NCBI GenBank assembly: GCA_019637295.1
Contig: JAHBVX010000003.1
Coordinates: 186,001 to 250,000, forward strand
Source: Polyangiaceae bacterium
Lineage (GTDB): Bacteria > Myxococcota_A > Polyangia > Polyangiales > Polyangiaceae
DNA: 64,000 nucleotides
Direction of reading: 5' to 3'
Positions 44,509-52,972 of this stretch are shown piece after piece; within the stretch, counting starts at the first letter, position 1; every line of letters begins with the position of its first letter. The notes under the pieces are model-generated. The model saw only the letters and a list, made by a program, of their open reading frames with translations, was not told where the DNA came from and did not search any database. The translations under genes were made by a program, and so were the position numbers.

Positions 44509-45360
44509 CCGACGCTTCTCGACCTCGAGTGCTGGGGCCGGTGGCGGCGGAAGCGGGGCCTCCGGCTGACCGAGGGCGCGGGTCAAGAGCACCACGCCGA
44601 CGATGAACAGCGGTACCGACGCCCACTGCGCCGGAGTCAACCCGAGGTGGCGCGCGTCGCTGATCACGAGGTCCGTGGAGCGCAAGAAGTCGAGCGCGAA
44701 GCGCGATGGGGCGTAGCTCACGCCAAACAGGCCCAAGTAGAAGCCTGGCGCGCGCGGGCGTCGGCGGAGCACGAGGAACGCGACGGCGATGGGCACGGTG
44801 AGCCACAGCTCGTACAGGCCCAGGTCGAAGCGGCCACCGTCGGGGTACTGCACGGCGATCCACGCATCGCTCAGGCGCCCTGGATGATCGTGGGCCAGCG
44901 AGCAGCCCATGCGACCGAACATCCATCCAACCGGGAAGGCGCTGGCCACGACGTCCGAGTAGCCGAGGATCGGTGTCCGGTGGTGTGCCTTCCAGGCGAG
45001 GGCCCCGATCAGCGCCCCAGCGAACCCGCCGAAACTCGACAGCCCCTCCCACACGCGAACGAGCGAGAGCGGGTCCGACAGGACCCGCTCGGGGAAATAG
45101 AAGAGCGTGTCGAGCACGTGCCCGAACAGAAAACCCGAGACCCCTACCCAGAGCATGAACGACGTGAGGGAGCGCTCGTGTACGCCCAAACGACGACCAT
45201 GGCGGATGGCCAGGAACGCGCCAACATAGACGCCGATCGCGACCAGCGTGCCAAACGGCTTGAACGCGATGGGCATGGGCGGCACTCCGGCGCCGAACGC
45301 CCCTGGCTCGACCAAGGTCAGATCGGGCAGCTCGAAGTACGGGATGCGGGGCGCCGTCAT
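44458..45360 (-). CDS. lgt: Prolipoprotein diacylglyceryl transferase, divergent (Lgt)
   Basis: The 300-residue polytopic protein has the Lgt order of segments: PIAFKPFGTLVAIGVYVGAFLAI, a GLSSFGGFAGALIGAL helix, then FPVGWMFGRMGCSLAHDHPG, and YELWLTVPIAVAFLVL, FLRSTD near the C-terminus. In typical Lgt the loop reads GRxGNFxNxExWG; here the Arg and Gly remain, but the Asn and Glu positions read Cys and Asp/His, and the HGG motif is FGG. It may be a variant Lgt of myxobacteria or a paralogue with a changed substrate. Its ATG overlaps the stop of the upstream hydrolase gene (45357-45360), so it is translated from that operon. Confidence 0.8.
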   Translation of the reverse strand: MTAPRIPYFELPDLTLVEPGAFGAGVPPMPIAFKPFGTLVAIGVYVGAFLAIRHGRRLGVHERSLTSFMLWVGVSGFLFGHVLDTLFYFPERVLSDPLSLVRVWEGLSSFGGFAGALIGALAWKAHHRTPILGYSDVVASAFPVGWMFGRMGCSLAHDHPGRLSDAWIAVQYPDGGRFDLGLYELWLTVPIAVAFLVLRRRPRAPGFYLGLFGVSYAPSRFALDFLRSTDLVISDARHLGLTPAQWASVPLFIVGVVLLTRALGQPEAPLPPPPAPALEVEKRRSGPDVKRRGRDRRHRG

Positions 45361-48032
45361 GGAGTGCTCATCGCGTCAGGCGCCTCGGGTCGATCCCGCG
45401 GGTCTGCTGGCCAGCGCCAGCGCGAGTCGAAGAACCCCGACAGCACGACCTTCTCGTCGCCGAGGACCTGCTCCCCGGCGGCTCCGCGAAAGCTCCGGTC
45501 CCAGATCAAGAAGTCGGGGAGCAGAGCAGGCAAAGCCAGCGCTCGCAGCAGCGCGCCGGCGTCGACGCCCGTGATCACCACCCAGGTCCGGGAGCTGCCG
45601 ATGCGACTCGGTGTCGCGTAGATCGCGCCGCCGTGCGCCACACGGCGACCCGCGGCGGTCAGCGCCTCCCCCTCGACCCGCACTGGCAGGTCTGGGTCGA
45701 ATCGTCGCAGCCAGGCGTGACCGCTCGGGGTACCCACCACGACGACGTGATGCGTCTCGGCGACCTCGTCCGCGAGCGCGGTGTCGGCGACGACCGAGTA
45801 GGCGACCTCCGGACCGTAACGACGCGCCCAGGCGGACGCGACCTCACGACTCGCGACCAGGGCGCCAGGGTCCCCAGTGCCGAAGCTGAAGATCACCGGG
45901 TCGTCGAACACCGCGCGAACGGGGCCTTCGACTCCCGCGCGCTTCTCGCCGACCGAGGGGCGGTCCTCGCCCGAGGTCCAGCCCGTCTCGGTCTTCCGAA
46001 ACGCGAGCGCCGACGCCGGGGCGCTCAGGCTGTTGCCGTCCACCTCGAGCTGAATGTCTCCTACCCCGACTCCCGGCGGCGCGTGCAGCGCGAACCCGGA
46101 GATGTCCCGGGTCCGGACCTCGATACGCCCCGGCGCCGTGACGCGCGCATCGAGCCGTCCTGCGTGCCCCGGCGAGGCGAGCCGAGTGATCTCGGCCCAG
46201 CCGCGGCGCCCACGCGCGTAGGAGTCCGACTCCACTACGATTCGCGCGGGTGACGCCGCTCGGCGCTTGCCCGCGAGCCAGCCGAACAGGCGCGCGCCAG
46301 CGTAGGTCTTCTCCCACACCGCGTGGCCGGTGTCTGGCCACTCCTCGGTGACGTCGTAGCCTTCGCTGCGGTACGCCTGGATCAAGACACGCGAGTTCTC
46401 CAGCGGGAAGTCCTTGGTGCCGTGCGCCACGTACAGCGGCAGATCATTGCCGCCAGCCGCGAGGCTCGCAGGAGACCAATGGTGCATCCTTGCCTTCTCC
46501 CAGGCGCGCAGCGGACGCTTCGAGGTGTCTCGTCGCACGAAGAAGCTGTGATAGCCGCACAGCGGAGCGGCGGCGCTGAAGCGCTCGGCGTGGCGCAGGC
46601 CGATGAACGCGCTGCCCGTCCCACCCATGGACACGCCCGTGATCGAGACCCGCTCCGGATCGATGGGCAGGAACTGCAGCGCCTCATCGATGGCCCCAAG
46701 CACCTCGCGTTCGCCCGGCCCGCGAAAGAAGGTGTCTCCATGCGCATGGGGAGCGAGCACATAGCCAGCCACTCGCGGCCCGCGCGCGGTGGAGTCCAGG
46801 AACACCCGCATCACGCTGGCCGGCGTGCCTCCGAGCCCGTGCAGCAGCACGACCAACGGCCGCTTCTCGGTCCCCGCGGCGACCGGAACGTGGAGCGAGA
46901 CCCCGTCAGGCTCGCCGTCCACCACGCTCGGGCGATACAGGTCATGCACCCCCGGCTGCGCCAGCGGGTCTCGCCCCTGGGCAAGGTCCGCGAGCAGCGT
47001 GCGTAAGCGCTCCCCAGCAGCGTTCGAGGCCGCCTGATTGCGCGCGGTGGCGAGTTCGCGAGCGCGTCCCCGCAGCGTCGCGCCCAGCCAGCTCGGCGCG
47101 AGCAGACCGGGCCCCGCGGACCGTGCGGAGAGCGCCGCCGCGACGCGCTCCGCCTCCTGCACCAGTCCGGGCGTCGACGGCTCGACGTGGAGCGCATGCC
47201 TCGAGGAGACGTCCCCCACCGTAGCCGCGAACTGCAGCCTCGGGGGCGCGCCGTCGCGCAGCGAAACGGGGGGCAACAGCGCCTCGAAGCGGTGAGCGCC
47301 GGTCGCTCCCAGGGCCAGCCCTCCGAGCGCGACCGGTGCGCCCGTGGCCTCCGCCACCCGGACTGCGCGCGCGACCCCGACGGGAGCGCCCCCACGCAGC
47401 GGCACCGCGAGACGGGGCAACACCGCTCCCGGTCGCACCACGGCGTCGAACTCGACCTTCAGCAGCTCGCGCAGGACCGCTGCCCCGGGCGGCACGCCGG
47501 CGAGCAGCGCGCGCGCGTCGCGCGGCGGCCCCGGCGCGCCGGCGTCCACCCAGCGCACCGCGAGAGAAGGTGGCTTCGACCCGATCCGCAGCCGAAGGAG
47601 CAGCGGGTGGCTGCCCGCGACGAGCTGCAGCGGGATGGGCTGCCACACATGCGCGGCTCCGCGGGGCCACAGCTCCGCTATCCGCTCACCGCCCAGCCAC
47701 ACCTCCCCACTGGCCTCGGTGGACACGAGCAGCCACGACCGTCCCGCCGTCGGGCTGAGCAGCGTGACCGCGGCGATCACCTCACTACCTCGACCCGCGA
47801 GCCGGACCAACGACAGTCGGCCGCTCGCGTCCGCGACGGGTGCGAACGCGGCGCCGCCCACTTCGGCCCCTGCTCGCGCCTGCAGGCCCGACAGTGAGCC
47901 TGCCCGAACCGGCGCGGCTACCAGCCAGGCGCCGATCCCGCCTTCGTCCGAGAGCACTAGCTGCGTGTCAGCGCGCGCCGCGCTGACCGAACAGCCGACG
48001 GCGAGCGCGAGAGCCGCCGCGCAGAACCTCAC
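45357..48032 (-). CDS. Secreted prolyl-oligopeptidase-like alpha/beta hydrolase
   Basis: The 891-residue protein has a signal peptide (cleavage near AARA-DTQ, ~22). A beta-sandwich N-terminal half with Trp/Leu-rich strands leads to an alpha/beta hydrolase domain. PLVVLLHGLGGTPASVM is the oxyanion segment, GVSMGG holds the nucleophile Ser468, AHGTKDFPLENS gives Asp near 540, and PDTGHAVW gives His570. The C-terminal ~270 residues form a second beta-rich domain. The layout suits a secreted esterase or peptidase of the S9/PHB-depolymerase-like group; substrate unknown. Its start overlaps the next upstream gene and its stop overlaps lgt. Confidence 0.8.
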   Translation of the reverse strand: MRFCAAALALAVGCSVSAARADTQLVLSDEGGIGAWLVAAPVRAGSLSGLQARAGAEVGGAAFAPVADASGRLSLVRLAGRGSEVIAAVTLLSPTAGRSWLLVSTEASGEVWLGGERIAELWPRGAAHVWQPIPLQLVAGSHPLLLRLRIGSKPPSLAVRWVDAGAPGPPRDARALLAGVPPGAAVLRELLKVEFDAVVRPGAVLPRLAVPLRGGAPVGVARAVRVAEATGAPVALGGLALGATGAHRFEALLPPVSLRDGAPPRLQFAATVGDVSSRHALHVEPSTPGLVQEAERVAAALSARSAGPGLLAPSWLGATLRGRARELATARNQAASNAAGERLRTLLADLAQGRDPLAQPGVHDLYRPSVVDGEPDGVSLHVPVAAGTEKRPLVVLLHGLGGTPASVMRVFLDSTARGPRVAGYVLAPHAHGDTFFRGPGEREVLGAIDEALQFLPIDPERVSITGVSMGGTGSAFIGLRHAERFSAAAPLCGYHSFFVRRDTSKRPLRAWEKARMHHWSPASLAAGGNDLPLYVAHGTKDFPLENSRVLIQAYRSEGYDVTEEWPDTGHAVWEKTYAGARLFGWLAGKRRAASPARIVVESDSYARGRRGWAEITRLASPGHAGRLDARVTAPGRIEVRTRDISGFALHAPPGVGVGDIQLEVDGNSLSAPASALAFRKTETGWTSGEDRPSVGEKRAGVEGPVRAVFDDPVIFSFGTGDPGALVASREVASAWARRYGPEVAYSVVADTALADEVAETHHVVVVGTPSGHAWLRRFDPDLPVRVEGEALTAAGRRVAHGGAIYATPSRIGSSRTWVVITGVDAGALLRALALPALLPDFLIWDRSFRGAAGEQVLGDEKVVLSGFFDSRWRWPADPRDRPEAPDAMSTP

Positions 48033-48472
48033 ACCTGCCCGTGCGCGAGCGTCTTCATGCCGTCTCGAAACATGATCTCGATCTTGCAGTCCTCGAGCAC
48101 GGTCACGACATAGCCCTCGCCGAACTTCTTGTGGTTGATGAGCTGCCCCGGAGCGAAGGTCTTGTCCATCGAGTAGCGAACGAACGCGTCGTTGGCCTGT
48201 CCAGCGATGCGCGACTCCCAGGAGTTGACCCGATCCGCCTCGGCGCGCGCCTTGACGGTCGCGCGCTCGGCAGCTCCACCCGGAGTGCGAGGGGCTCGCT
48301 TGACCTTGTCACGCGCTGACGCCGGAGCGCGGTAGTTGTGCTCCGAACCGCACGTGAGGCAGATCACTCGCTTTGGCCTGCTCGAGACCATCGCCACGAT
48401 TCGATGCCCCAAGTCCATGCGGCACTTGGTACACCACGAGTCGATTTCGCTACCTGCTGACAAGGGCTTCAC
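48029..48472 (-). CDS. Zinc-ribbon protein with C-terminal CarD-like SH3 fold
   Basis: The 147-residue protein has an N-terminal zinc ribbon (CTKCRMDLGHRIVA...CLTCGSEHNY, two CxxC, residues 14-47), a basic linker (~50-85) and a C-terminal barrel-like stretch FAPGQLINHKKFGEGYVVTVLEDCKIEIMF. The last part resembles the CarD/CdnL RNA-polymerase-interaction fold and Tudor/SH3 barrels. It may act with RNA or RNA polymerase. It overlaps the genes on both sides by 4 bp. No named family recognised. Confidence 0.75.
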   Translation of the reverse strand: MKPLSAGSEIDSWCTKCRMDLGHRIVAMVSSRPKRVICLTCGSEHNYRAPASARDKVKRAPRTPGGAAERATVKARAEADRVNSWESRIAGQANDAFVRYSMDKTFAPGQLINHKKFGEGYVVTVLEDCKIEIMFRDGMKTLAHGQV

Positions 48473-48936
48473 GGATGCTCATCCTCTGCTGACGGTGGGT
48501 CTCCCTCCTCGACATCTTCTTCGTCGCCGCTCTTCTCGCGGCGCACGCGCACCTTGGACCGCACGTCCGGCCGCGGCGGCGCGCTGGGGCGCGCGTCGTT
48601 CGGAATGAACCGAACCTCGGTCTTGATCTCGAACGACAGCGTCGTCAGCACCTTCGCCATTTCTTCGGCGAAGTTGGTGTGCTCCAGAAAGTCTCGAATT
48701 TCTTTGGCGACGACGCGATACAGGCCGTTCTTGGTCTCGTCCACCTGCGCCAGGAGCAGCGCGATGGCCTCCTTCGGCAGCTTCATCTCGCGCACGAACT
48801 CTCGGACGTTCTCCGGACCCTCGCTGATGTTCCTGTACCCCGTCTCCACCATCCGCTTGATGATCTCGGGCAGGAGCCGCTCGAGGCGCTTGCGCTCGCG
48901 CTCTTCGGGCTCGGACGGGGGACGTTCGCTGTCCAT
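48469..48936 (-). CDS. Hypothetical helical protein with acidic tail
   Basis: The 155-residue protein is highly charged. Residues ~10-40 (EERERKRLERLLPEIIKRMVETGYRN) and ~50-95 (LPKEAIALLLAQVDETKNGLYRVVAKEIRDFLEHTN) are predicted amphipathic helices. Residues ~96-115 (VLTTLSFEIKTEVRFIPNDA) look beta-like, and the tail is Pro/Arg then Glu/Asp rich. It is the first gene of the minus-strand operon ending in lgt, overlapping the next by 4 bp. The helices recall phasin-like or granule-associated proteins, but this is not assignable. Confidence 0.7.
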   Translation of the reverse strand: MDSERPPSEPEERERKRLERLLPEIIKRMVETGYRNISEGPENVREFVREMKLPKEAIALLLAQVDETKNGLYRVVAKEIRDFLEHTNFAEEMAKVLTTLSFEIKTEVRFIPNDARPSAPPRPDVRSKVRVRREKSGDEEDVEEGDPPSAEDEHP

Positions 48937-49044
48937 TGGACGGAGCGCTCCGTACCCTGGCGCAGTGCGTCAGTCAAACCCGGTCTTGCGCGTCCAGGCG
49001 AATGGTGTCGCCGGCTGGGGAGTGCTCGGGTAAACCCATGGCTC

Positions 49045-49689
49045 ATGCGCCGTACCGCCATGGCCGCCGCGCTCGGGTTCTGGGCAGCCGCCTGCAATCG
49101 ACCCGCGGACGGGCCACGAGCTACCGAGGGGTCCGCCGCCGCCTCCGCGTCTCAGCCCGTCCCTGCACCGGTCGTCAGCGCCAGCGCCCCGACCGCGACG
49201 CCAGCGCCGCCGACGGCTGCCCCGGCGGAGCCGAGCGACCCTGCCGACGCGAGCGGTGCCAGCGGCCCGGCGCCCGTTGGAGGCACGTGGCTGCGTTGTT
49301 ACGGTGGGTTTCGACCCCGCGCGGATCCGAAGCTCGACGTGACGCGACTCGGCCTGCTCTGCGGACCGATCAACGGCATGAAGAAGGTCAGCGACGTTCA
49401 GGAGTCCGAACTCGAGGACGGAGGCACCGGGCGCGAGCACCGTTTCGCAGCCGAGGCCGGTGACTGCTACCGGATCTTCGCCGTGGGGGAGCCGAGCGTG
49501 GAGGATTTGGACGTCGAAGTCTTCGACCCGAGCCGGCGCCGCGTCGCCTTCGACACCAGCGACGACCGCTGGCCCATCGTCCAGCCGGACCGCCCCTTCT
49601 GCGTGACCGAGACTGGTGAGTACCGCGCGCGCGTGCGGGCGCAGCGCGGTGCGGGCCGCTACGCCATCGAGATCTGGCGGCTGCGCTGA
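49045..49689 (+). CDS. Putative lipoprotein, Pro/Ala-rich linker and beta domain
   Basis: The 214-residue protein starts at ATG 49045 and has a signal peptide ending in lipobox FWAAAC (Cys17). A Pro/Ala/Ser linker (~20-80) leads to a globular C-terminal domain beginning WLRCYGGFRPRADPKLDVTRLGLLCGPINGMKKV. It ends with strands typical of PPC-like or C2-like beta-sandwiches (VEDLDVEVFDPSRRRVAFDTSDD, YRARVRAQRGAGRYAIEIW). Two Cys may form a disulfide. Function unknown; 44 bp before pepP. Confidence 0.75.
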   Translation: MRRTAMAAALGFWAAACNRPADGPRATEGSAAASASQPVPAPVVSASAPTATPAPPTAAPAEPSDPADASGASGPAPVGGTWLRCYGGFRPRADPKLDVTRLGLLCGPINGMKKVSDVQESELEDGGTGREHRFAAEAGDCYRIFAVGEPSVEDLDVEVFDPSRRRVAFDTSDDRWPIVQPDRPFCVTETGEYRARVRAQRGAGRYAIEIWRLR

Positions 49690-49733
49690 CCTTGCGGCTG
49701 GTTCTGGCGCGTGGGCCGCGCTAGGACCTGCAC

Positions 49734-51026
49734 ATGACCGACCCCTACCGCGAGCGTCGTGAGCGCGTGCTCGCCTCCCTCGGCGATGCCTGTCTGGTGC
49801 TGCCCTCCGCTCCGGTCCACATTCGAAACAACGACGTCGAACACGAGTACCGTCAGGACTCGGACTTCTACTATCTCACCGGCTTCGACGAGCCGAGCAG
49901 CGTGCTCGTGCTCCGCGCAGAGGCTCCGCGCGTCGTGCTCTTCGTCAGACCGCGGGATCCCGAGCGAGAGACTTGGGACGGGCTGCGTGCCGGCGTCGAC
50001 GGCGCCAAGGCGCTCGGCGCCGACGAGGCGTTCCCAATCAGCGAGCTGGCCGCCGAGTTGCCCAAGCTGCTCGAGAACAGCTCGCGCCTGTACTATCGGC
50101 TAGGCCACGACCGCGGCTTCGACGACCGCGTGCTCGCCGCCCTCGACGTCGTTCGCGGTCGAGCCAAGCTGGGCAAGTGGTGGCCAGTCCAAATCGTCGA
50201 GCCCGCTACCCTCGTGCACGAGATGAGATCCATCAAGAGCGAGCACGAGCTCGGCCTGCTCCGGCGCGCGATGGAGATCTCCGCCGAGGCTCACCTGGCC
50301 GCCATGGCCAAGACCCGCCCGGGCTGTTACGAGTACGAAATCGAAGCGCTCCTGCGGTCCATCTTTCGCAAGCACGGCGCGGAGCGACCCGCCTACGAGC
50401 CCATCGTGGGCTCCGGTCCGAACGCGACCATCCTGCACCACCGCAAGAACGACCGGCGAATGAATGAGGGCGAGGTCCTGCTCATCGATGCGGGCTGCGA
50501 ATACGGCTACTACGCCGCCGACATCACGCGCACCTTCCCGGTCAGCGGACGGTTCAGCCCAGCTCAGCGCGAACTGTACGAGGTCGTGCTCGAAGCGCAG
50601 CGCGCGAGCATCGCGGCGACGTGCCCGGGGGCTACCCTGGACGACGTGCACGCGGCGAGCGTGCGCGTGCTCACCGACGGCATGGTTCGTCTCGGCTTGC
50701 TGGCGGAGCCCGCCAGCGAGGCGATCGAGAAGCAGACGTACAAGCGCTACTACATGCACCGCACCAGCCACTGGCTAGGCATGGACGTCCACGACGTCGG
50801 TCCGTACTTCGACCGCGGCAAGGCCCGGCCACTCTGCGCCGGCCAGGTGCTCACCATCGAACCAGGCTTGTACGTACGTGCGGACGACGGCGACGCGCCA
50901 GCGCAGTTTCGCGGCATCGGCATCCGAATCGAGGATGACGTGCTGGTCACCGCGGACGGCTGCGAGGTACTCTCCGAGGCCGTGCCCAAGACCGTGGCCG
51001 ACATCGAACGTGCGACCGCTTCGTGA
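49734..51026 (+). CDS. pepP: Xaa-Pro aminopeptidase (M24B, PepP-type)
   Basis: The 430-residue metallopeptidase removes N-terminal residues next to proline. An aminopeptidase-P N-domain (~1-130, EYRQDSDFYYLTGFDEPSSVLVL) precedes the pita-bread catalytic domain. Metal ligands are visible in LLIDAGCEYGYYAADITRTF (two Asp), HRTSHWLGMDVHDVG (His), LTIEPGLYV (Glu) and GIRIEDDVLVT (Glu). The length is standard. It heads a plus-strand run of five overlapping genes, the next starting inside its last codons. Confidence 0.95.
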   Translation: MTDPYRERRERVLASLGDACLVLPSAPVHIRNNDVEHEYRQDSDFYYLTGFDEPSSVLVLRAEAPRVVLFVRPRDPERETWDGLRAGVDGAKALGADEAFPISELAAELPKLLENSSRLYYRLGHDRGFDDRVLAALDVVRGRAKLGKWWPVQIVEPATLVHEMRSIKSEHELGLLRRAMEISAEAHLAAMAKTRPGCYEYEIEALLRSIFRKHGAERPAYEPIVGSGPNATILHHRKNDRRMNEGEVLLIDAGCEYGYYAADITRTFPVSGRFSPAQRELYEVVLEAQRASIAATCPGATLDDVHAASVRVLTDGMVRLGLLAEPASEAIEKQTYKRYYMHRTSHWLGMDVHDVGPYFDRGKARPLCAGQVLTIEPGLYVRADDGDAPAQFRGIGIRIEDDVLVTADGCEVLSEAVPKTVADIERATAS

Positions 51027-51639
51027 CCTCCCGTTCACGGTGGCGCTGCTCGCGATCGTCGGGCCCGCGTTGGCCGACGGCGCCCAGATCGCTCTGCCCT
51101 CGCCGCCCCCGGAGGAGCCCGAGCTGCGCTTACCCCGCGCCGGTCCACATCTGCAGCTGCTCGGCGCCGTCAGCCTCGGCCGTGGGCTGCGGCTGAACAA
51201 CCCGTATCGCCTGGCGACCCCCCTCGGGGACGACGCCGAGTCGCTCTCACTCACGGCCACCTATCTCGACCTTTCGGCCAGCGTGTCGACGGGCTCGCCC
51301 TCGGGGCTGGCTTACGGCGGCGCGATGCACCTCTCCGTCGCGATGGACGGCATCCCCCAGTCGGTCGCCTCACCCAGCTTCTTGTGTAGCCTGCGCTTGC
51401 CGCCTTATTTTCTGGTGATGGGACGACTGGGCCTACCCATCGTGCTCGAGCCAGACGCGAATCTCGGCTACGAGCTCGGCGTCGGAGCCATCTACTGGCT
51501 GCGGGCGGGCGTCGGCCTCACCACCGAGGTCATTGGCAGTCTGTTCTACGGCGCGGCCACCCAGGAGCGAGCCGCCACTACCATCCCCATCGTGTCGGTC
51601 CAGGCGGGACTCGCGATCGGATACGAGGTGCTGCCGTGA
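51010..51639 (+). CDS. Secreted beta-rich (outer-membrane-like) hypothetical protein
   Basis: The 209-residue product starts at GTG 51010, 17 bp before the end of pepP. A signal peptide (FTVALLAIVGPALADG) is followed by a Pro-rich stretch (PSPPPEEPELRLP) and then alternating hydrophobic/polar strands (LQLLGAVSLGRGLRLNN, SLSLTATYLDLSASVS, AYGGAMHLSVAM, YFLVMGRLGLPIVLE, YELGVGAIYWLRAGVGL) suggesting a small outer-membrane beta-barrel. It ends in a GTGA overlap with the next gene. No family recognised. Confidence 0.7.
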   Translation: MRPLRDLPFTVALLAIVGPALADGAQIALPSPPPEEPELRLPRAGPHLQLLGAVSLGRGLRLNNPYRLATPLGDDAESLSLTATYLDLSASVSTGSPSGLAYGGAMHLSVAMDGIPQSVASPSFLCSLRLPPYFLVMGRLGLPIVLEPDANLGYELGVGAIYWLRAGVGLTTEVIGSLFYGAATQERAATTIPIVSVQAGLAIGYEVLP

Positions 51640-52022
51640 CGCGCCGCGCGCACGTCGTGCTCGCCGCCCTCTTGGCGGTGGGAAGCCTCGCGCCGACGCC
51701 CGGGGACATCGGCGGCTGCGGGCAACCACCCGACTTGCTCGACGCGCCGACGTTCTTCGTCAACAAGAAGGTCACGGATTGCCGGCGCTGCGAGGAGTGC
51801 GGACTCGCCAGCGACGCCTGCACCGAGGCGTGCGACGCGAGCAGCGGCTACGCCACGGAATTTCCCCCGGGTTGCCTGCCATTGGTCCACGACGGCGAGG
51901 TCTGCCTGCGCAAGCTGCAGCACGCGAACTGCAGCGACTACAGCGGCTATGTCGCGGACGTCGGGCCCACCGTCCCGTCCGAGTGCAACTTCTGTCCACC
52001 CCGGGTCGGAGGTGGGCAGTGA
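51636..52022 (+). CDS. Small secreted cysteine-rich hypothetical protein
   Basis: The 128-residue product starts at GTG 51636 (GTGA overlap). A signal peptide (VVLAALLAVGSLAPTPG) precedes a mature part with a dozen Cys (GGCGQP, DCRRCEECGLASDACTEACDA, GCLPLV, VCLRKLQ, NCSDY, ECNFCPP). The pattern suggests several disulfides and an extracellular or periplasmic location. It could be a lipoprotein-free secreted factor or a stabilising partner of the neighbouring barrel-like protein. Family unknown. It overlaps the next gene by 4 bp. Confidence 0.65.
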   Translation: MTRRAHVVLAALLAVGSLAPTPGDIGGCGQPPDLLDAPTFFVNKKVTDCRRCEECGLASDACTEACDASSGYATEFPPGCLPLVHDGEVCLRKLQHANCSDYSGYVADVGPTVPSECNFCPPRVGGGQ

Positions 52023-52972
52023 GGCTCGCAGCGCTCGCGCTCTTGTGCTGCGGCTGTGCCACCCTGGGCGCGGCCCCGCAGGAGTACGAGCTATACCGTC
52101 GGGTACGGGTTGCCCCGACCGTGGAGGCGCGGCTCAGCGCCAGCCACGGCTACCTCCAGCGCCATCCAGCGGGGCGCTTCGAGCGCGAGGTCCGCGCCTG
52201 GTTCGAGCGCACCGAGCCGGAGTACTTCGCTCGCCAACGTCGCACCCGAGCCGGGCTCACGCGGTACCTCGACACGCTGCCGGCCGGACCCAACGCCGCT
52301 CGGGCCAGCGAACGCCTCGCGGAGCTCGACCTCGCCGATTCGTACAAACGCCGTCGGGACGCGGCGCTGACGGAAGAAGCTCGCCAGCTCGAGGACAAGC
52401 TGCAGAGCGCCGAGGACTTGCGCCGCGCCGCAGTACAGTCGATCACGGGGTATGTCGCGTTGCTTGCGTCGATCGAGCGCTGGGGGGTTCGGACCCACGA
52501 GCTACCCGACGCCGTGATCGTCCGCTACCGAATGCAGGAGCCGGTGGCCCGCTGCGGCACGCGCCGCTGCCTCAAGACGCTGACCCTGCCCTACGCCATA
52601 CCAGACGGCGGACGACTTCGCGCCCGCGCCGCGATCGCCGACGTCGTGCTCGAGCTCACGGACGGAGGTGTCACGGGCGCCGAGATCTCGGGCCCGGAGC
52701 TGCTGCTGCGTATGGGCGAAGCGCTCAGCGTACGCCCCGTGCGAAGCGATGACCCTCTGGGTCGCGCCGAGGCCGTGTCCCTCGCGGTTGGTGCTCTCGC
52801 CACCGCGCTCGAGCCCCGCTTGCCCGCCGCACGTTGCGCGCAGGAGGCCGTTGGCCTGCGCATGTTGATTCGCCAGTGCGACGCGGTGCGGGTCGAGGTC
52901 ATCGCCTCGGATGGTCCGGAGGCGGACGACCGCATCCTCATCGGCCCGAGCGCGAAGGAGGTCCGCCCGTGA
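52019..52972 (+). CDS. Putative lipoprotein with tetratrico-like helices
   Basis: The 317-residue product starts at GTG 52019 and has a short lipobox LLCCGC (Cys13; LALLCCGCATL). The body is mostly helical and charged, e.g. EYELYRRVRVAPTVEARLSASHGYLQRHPAGRFEREVRAWF, NAARASERLAELDLADSYKRRRDAALTEEARQLEDKLQSAEDLRR. This is similar in feel to coiled or TPR-like envelope lipoproteins. The C-terminal half has mixed strands. Function unknown. The following gene starts in its stop codon overlap (GTGA). Confidence 0.7.
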   Translation: MRLAALALLCCGCATLGAAPQEYELYRRVRVAPTVEARLSASHGYLQRHPAGRFEREVRAWFERTEPEYFARQRRTRAGLTRYLDTLPAGPNAARASERLAELDLADSYKRRRDAALTEEARQLEDKLQSAEDLRRAAVQSITGYVALLASIERWGVRTHELPDAVIVRYRMQEPVARCGTRRCLKTLTLPYAIPDGGRLRARAAIADVVLELTDGGVTGAEISGPELLLRMGEALSVRPVRSDDPLGRAEAVSLAVGALATALEPRLPAARCAQEAVGLRMLIRQCDAVRVEVIASDGPEADDRILIGPSAKEVRP

